Origin: Salipaludibacillus sp. CUR1
GTDB lineage: Bacteria > Bacillota > Bacilli > Bacillales > Salisediminibacteriaceae
Assembly (NCBI RefSeq): GCF_021028955.1
Contig: NZ_JAIWPE010000058.1
Coordinates: 1-64,000, forward strand
Reading direction: 5' to 3'
DNA: 64,000 nt
The translations under genes were made by a program, and so were the position numbers. Under the pieces are notes generated by a model, which worked only from the letters and a program-made list of their open reading frames with translations, was not told the DNA's origin and did not search any database. This document shows, piece after piece, positions 60,567 through 64,000 of the stretch (its first letter is position 1; every line of letters starts with the position of its first letter).

Positions 60567-61706
60567 ATGAAATATATTATTAGTTTACTTGTTTTTATTT
60601 TTTTATGTTCTGCTTTACTGCCAATTGCTTCTAATGCTGAAAGCAGCCCTCATCGGGAAACAGTGCGTGGGCAAATTGTCGAAATGAAAGAGGATACACC
60701 AGGCCTTCAAAGAATGGAAATTAGAATTGAACAGGGGGAATTCAGAGGGGAGACCGTGACGGTGGAGCACTCATTGTCGGGGAATCAGGCGCAGGATTTT
60801 TACTTTAACGAAAGCGACAGGGTGCTGGTTTGGATTGAAAGTGAAAACGGTACAATCTCAAGGGCTCTTGTCAGAGAACTGGCACGGGATCACTATCTTA
60901 CATATTTAGGGATCTTTTTCGCTTTGTCAATAATCTTAATAGGTGGTTTAAAAGGTATAAAAACAGTTATATCATTGGCTTTTACCATCTTTCTAATTAT
61001 GCAAGTTTTGATACCCCTCATTTTAGGCGGGCTGCCGCCGGTGTTTGTAACTATTGTCATCGCCTCGATAATAACAGTGGTTTCTGTCCTGTTAATAAGC
61101 GGTTTTAACCGGAAGTCGGCGGCAGCGATTTTAGGAACAATCGGGGGAGTCATATTAGCCGGTGTACTTGCAACGGTGATGACAAGGCTGACCAGGTTAA
61201 CAGGTTTCAGCGGGGAAGAAGCTCAAATGCTTATGTATGTGCCAAATGCCAACTTTGATTTTCAAGGTCTGCTTCTTGCAGGAATGATTATTGGAGCAAT
61301 AGGGGCGGTATTGGATGTTGGCGTGTCAATTGCTTCAGCTGTAGATGAATTAAAGCGGAGCAATCCGGCTATTACCGCAAGGCAGCTGATAAAATCAGGA
61401 ATGAATCTCGGCCGGGACATAATGGGAACAATGGCCAACACCCTTATACTGGCTTATACAGGGGCTTCCATGTCCTTGCTGCTCGTTTTAAACGCCCATA
61501 ATGTGTCGTTTAACCGGGTTATTAATATGGAAGCTATGGCGACTGAACTTATAAGAATTATGGCCGGAAGCATAGGATTAATTTATGCTATACCATTAAC
61601 AGCCGTAATAGCTGGCTTTCTCTATAAAAATGCTGACTCAGAAAAACTGCAAAAAGAAGCTGATAAGCCGTCTCTTTGGAAACGTCTTACTCGAAAGACT
61701 TCATAA
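60567..61706 (+). CDS. YibE/F-like membrane protein
   Basis: A 379-residue protein with an N-terminal signal peptide or helix (YIISLLVFIFLCSALLPIASNA), an extracytoplasmic domain (about 25-110: VRGQIVEMKED...GETVTVEHSLSG) and seven to eight helices of the YibE/F family (LGIFFALSIILIGGLKGIKTVISLAFTIFLIMQVLIPLILGG; GMIIGAIGAVLDVGVSIASAVDEL; GRDIMGTMANTLILAYTGASMSLLLVL). Function unknown. ATG 60567 has AAAGGAG 6 nt upstream; the longer in-frame extension lacks one. Confidence 0.83.
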   Translation: MKYIISLLVFIFLCSALLPIASNAESSPHRETVRGQIVEMKEDTPGLQRMEIRIEQGEFRGETVTVEHSLSGNQAQDFYFNESDRVLVWIESENGTISRALVRELARDHYLTYLGIFFALSIILIGGLKGIKTVISLAFTIFLIMQVLIPLILGGLPPVFVTIVIASIITVVSVLLISGFNRKSAAAILGTIGGVILAGVLATVMTRLTRLTGFSGEEAQMLMYVPNANFDFQGLLLAGMIIGAIGAVLDVGVSIASAVDELKRSNPAITARQLIKSGMNLGRDIMGTMANTLILAYTGASMSLLLVLNAHNVSFNRVINMEAMATELIRIMAGSIGLIYAIPLTAVIAGFLYKNADSEKLQKEADKPSLWKRLTRKTS

Positions 61707-61729
61707 AATCTTATTAGCAATAATAAAAG

Positions 61730-61752
61730 AAGCTGCCCTGAGGCAGCTTTTT
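61730..61752 (+). terminator. terminator of YibE/F gene
   Basis: AAGCTGCC / GGCAGCTT with a CTGA-type loop, then TTT. The same hairpin recurs on the far side of repeat copy D. Confidence 0.7.
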
Positions 61753-61796
61753 CAGGTGAAAGACATCCTAAATAGAAACGAGGGATGTTCTAGGTT

Positions 61797-62036
61797 GATT
61801 GAAGAACAAAAGGCGGCGACGCCACAGGGATTAAGCGCTGTCTGAAGATCCAATTCAACGAAGCTCCAGGCTGAGTTGAATTTAGCTGAAGACAAGCCCC
61901 TGGGCAAGCGTCCGCCTGGCGGACTGAAATGACTGCCATTACTATTTATCAGAGTTAAGTACAAAAGCGAAAAACCGAACAAAAATCATAAGATTTGTTC
62001 GGTTTTCTTTATGCTCGCTATTCTTTTGTCCCGGCC
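61797..62036 (-). repeat. modular intergenic repeat, copy D (module 1 only)
   Basis: Inverted relative to copy A. It runs from GGCCGGGACAAAAGAATAG (minus strand, at 62036) through the hairpin and module 1 (CAGGCGGACGCTTGCCCAGG, GGCGTCGCCGCC), about 90% identical to copy A by eye, and stops where module 2 would begin. It therefore lacks the second terminal repeat. It lies between convergent genes. Confidence 0.85.
61971..62010. terminator. hairpin terminator inside repeat copy D
   Basis: AAAACCGAACAAA / TTTGTTCGGTTTT stem, with a CTTTATG tail on plus and TTTTTCGCTTTTG on minus. It may terminate the convergent nucleotidase gene. Confidence 0.65.
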
Positions 62037-62040
62037 TCGA

Positions 62041-62068
62041 GAAGCTGCCCTGAGGCAGTTTCTTTTTT
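62041..62068 (+). terminator. second copy of the AAGCTGCC hairpin, with strong T-run
   Basis: GAAGCTGCC / GGCAGTTTC, then TTTTTT, oriented for plus-strand transcription although no plus gene ends here except across repeat D. Confidence 0.6.
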
Positions 62069-62073
62069 AACTG

Positions 62074-64000
62074 TTAAGCTGTTTGGCGTCTGCGGAAAAA
62101 GAGTAACGCAGAAGCTCCAATAAAGACTGTTATTCCTATCAATGTATAAAGAGGGGCAGTCGAAGCTGTAGCAGGCAGCTCGTCACCATCAGCCCGTTCT
62201 CTTTCACTTTCCAATGCTGATTCATCGAAATGATATTCATAGTAAGCGCCATCGTCGTCATCAGTCAAATTACCTGTAAAGCTGACCAGTTCTAGCCCGA
62301 GTCTGTCAATATGGTCAGCTCCATCAATAGAACTGGTAAAGGTTACTTCGCTGTCAATTTCAGTTGGAAGCAGCGCCCAGTTCATTGAACTGTGAGGATG
62401 ATAATCGCCTTCTTGCTCCCTGAAGAAATCCGCGATTACTTCCCGGTTCTGAATGTTTAAATCAATAAGCTCTTCGACAAGGTCTGCATCCTCCAGATGG
62501 TCTCCGCCTCCGCCTGCACGGTAGTTGTTTGTAACAACAAGGAATTCCATGTCAGAAGTGACAGGTTCACCTTCATACGTCAGATCGGTCACACGTTCGC
62601 CTACAGGCTGTGTCACATCAAGATAGTAGTCCACACCTTCAATGACATCAAAATTGAAAGCTGAGAAGCTGGCCAGAAGAGATTGTTCTTCTTCGGCGCC
62701 AGGATCAATCTGTTCAAAGTTTTCTGCAGACCGTTCCAGCCATTCTGTCAGTTCATCACCGTTTACATCGACCACTTGAAGGGTGTTGGAGTACACATAA
62801 ATATCTGCAAGGTTTCCGATAGTTACGTCTCCGGCATCGACTTCTGTATAGCCGCCTCTATAACCGGCTCTGAATGGTGCTGCAGCAGATAAAAGTTTTC
62901 TTTCTTCATATTCAGTCCCACTAAAGAAATCTTCTGCAAACCATAGCTGGGCATCATTAACGAGTTGAGTAACTTCATTATCCATCACGAGTGAGAAGAA
63001 GGTGTTAATACCGTCTGATATCGATCCTACCACAGTCGAAATATATTCCATGGTTCGTTCATGAACATCTGAAATTAAATTAACAATATCTTCATTTTCT
63101 TCTACACCTTCTACTCCAGTAACTTCTGAAGAAGAACTTACTATATTCCAGGCTCCATCCTCTTCAGTCATTTCCAGGGTGATCGTTCCTAAATGGCTTC
63201 CCCAGTTTCCAGCCATAACGGCAGGAATCCCGTGAATAGTCCCGTTCTCATCATCTACACCATCAACTTCATCATAACCGGTGTTACCAGGAAAAGTCTG
63301 GTGGGCGTGTCCCATAACCAGTGCGTCTATCCCATCCACTTCTTCAGCGAGAGTGACAGCTGCGTGCTCTGTTTCCCGGTCGCCTGTATTAACCCCTGTA
63401 TGGGCAAGAGCGACAACAATATCAGATTGTTCTTTCAGTTCAGGGATATAACGCTGAGCCGAGTCAACTATTTCACGCACTTCCACATTTCCTTCAAGGT
63501 GAAGGTTATCCCAGCTCATTATTTGAGGCGGCACAAATCCAATAACCCCAATATCAATGCTCTTACCATCCACTTCATGCTCAATTACTGTATAAGGTTC
63601 ATAATAATGCTCTTCCCGGTCTGTGCCTGCTTTGTAGACGTTAGCGCTTAACCAGGGAAAATCAGCAGATTCTATGGCGTCATCCAAATAATCCAAACCG
63701 AAATTAAACTCATGGTTACCAATTGATGCTGCTGCATAATCGAGTTCGTTCAGAGCTTTAATGACTGCCTGCGTTTCCCCTTCTTCTAAAGGATCAATGA
63801 AGGTCTCAAGCTCTCCAAGCATACTTCCCTCAAAAATATCCCCATTATCAAAAAGAATGGTGTTATCATTTTCCGCCCTGACTTGTTCAATGAGTGTAGC
63901 TGCTTTTACAAACCCGTAATCATCTACGGCTTCGTCATTCATGTAGTCATAAGGCATAAGATAGGAATGGATATCCGTTGTAGTCATAATTGTGAGTTCA
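62074..64000 (-). CDS. cell-wall-anchored 5'-nucleotidase / 2',3'-cyclic phosphodiesterase (5' end cut by window)
   Basis: Metallophosphatase of the CpdB/UshA/YfkN group that frees phosphate from extracellular nucleotides. The frame is open to the window edge (ELTIMTTTDIHSYLMPYDY is the metal-site start of the domain), so the signal peptide lies outside. Further features are DNGDIFEGSMLGE, ASIGNHEFNFGLDYL (GNHEF), ALAHTGVNTG, VMGHAHQTFPG (GHxH), and the C-terminal nucleotidase domain with TNNYRAGGGG. The C-terminus is LPATAS + hydrophobic helix + RRRQTA, an LPxTA sortase signal. Strongly acidic throughout (e.g. NLTDDDDGAYYEYHFDE), consistent with life in salt. Confidence 0.88.
   Translation of the reverse strand, partial: ELTIMTTTDIHSYLMPYDYMNDEAVDDYGFVKAATLIEQVRAENDNTILFDNGDIFEGSMLGELETFIDPLEEGETQAVIKALNELDYAAASIGNHEFNFGLDYLDDAIESADFPWLSANVYKAGTDREEHYYEPYTVIEHEVDGKSIDIGVIGFVPPQIMSWDNLHLEGNVEVREIVDSAQRYIPELKEQSDIVVALAHTGVNTGDRETEHAAVTLAEEVDGIDALVMGHAHQTFPGNTGYDEVDGVDDENGTIHGIPAVMAGNWGSHLGTITLEMTEEDGAWNIVSSSSEVTGVEGVEENEDIVNLISDVHERTMEYISTVVGSISDGINTFFSLVMDNEVTQLVNDAQLWFAEDFFSGTEYEERKLLSAAAPFRAGYRGGYTEVDAGDVTIGNLADIYVYSNTLQVVDVNGDELTEWLERSAENFEQIDPGAEEEQSLLASFSAFNFDVIEGVDYYLDVTQPVGERVTDLTYEGEPVTSDMEFLVVTNNYRAGGGGDHLEDADLVEELIDLNIQNREVIADFFREQEGDYHPHSSMNWALLPTEIDSEVTFTSSIDGADHIDRLGLELVSFTGNLTDDDDGAYYEYHFDESALESERERADGDELPATASTAPLYTLIGITVFIGASALLFFRRRQTA

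Noticed and set aside
1-64000. CRISPR array, rRNA, tRNA or prophage
   Set aside because: No regularly spaced direct repeats, no rRNA/tRNA signatures and no phage structural genes were seen on reading.

Overview
The window looks like a chromosomal segment of a low-to-moderate GC, spore-forming member of the Bacillaceae. The evidence is AAGGAGG-type ribosome sites, TTG and GTG starts, U-run terminators, and Bacillus-type genes (dgk-dck, yokU-kamA, patA, acsA, odhAB, Spo0E-like, SleB/LysM, Gmad2). Secreted and wall proteins are acidic, and an N-acetyl-beta-lysine-type locus is present, so a halo(alkali)philic habit is plausible; this is inference. No rRNA, tRNA or CRISPR array was seen. The first and last genes run off the window.

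Layout. 0-5 kb: deoxynucleoside kinases, DegV, and a formate dehydrogenase with an in-frame UGA followed at once by a bacterial-type SECIS hairpin, so it is read here as a selenoprotein. 5-12 kb: patatin-like lipase, S9 peptidase, two MFS transporters (one OFA-type behind a Rex/FNR-like site) and a DUF420 cytochrome-oxidase-assembly-like protein. 12-18 kb: membrane-anchored subtilase, Spo0E-like peptide, beta-phosphoglucomutase plus GH65 maltose phosphorylase. 18-31 kb: a lysine-catabolic locus. 31-34 kb: SleB-like hydrolase and a group IIC intron. 34-46 kb: acsA, fumC, M19 dipeptidase, DUF1722, a fructosamine-kinase-like protein, a queuosine-precursor transporter, msrAB, a PF09818 ATPase, DUF4397 and a D,D-carboxypeptidase. 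46-64 kb: esterase, patA, odhAB, carotenoid-desaturase-like oxidoreductase, LysM-Gmad2 protein, GNAT-HAD pair, DUF418, YibE/F and a wall-anchored nucleotidase.

How genes work together. The 18-31 kb locus appears to encode almost a whole route from lysine to succinate: KamA makes beta-lysine, a YodP/AblB-like enzyme acetylates it, a YodT-like transaminase gives the 3-keto acid, a YodRS-like CoA-transferase activates it, an unlinked thiolase would cleave it, a YodQ-like deacetylase would release 4-aminobutyrate, and a second transaminase and an aldehyde dehydrogenase convert that to succinate. kamA has a near-consensus sigma-54 promoter and a PAS-AAA-Fis activator gene next to it; the other arm is divergent from a PucR-type regulator. 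odhAB, fumC and acsA link to the TCA cycle, and CcpA-like sites occur before odhA, fdhA and the maltose phosphorylase genes.

Repeats. Four intergenic copies of a modular element (about 12.0, 27.7, 40.4 and 61.8 kb) carry a CCGAACAAAA hairpin and, in the two fullest copies, terminal inverted repeats. All sit at the 3' ends of genes and three lie between convergent genes, where they probably act as bidirectional terminators. The group II intron likewise sits in the T-run of a terminator shared by convergent genes.
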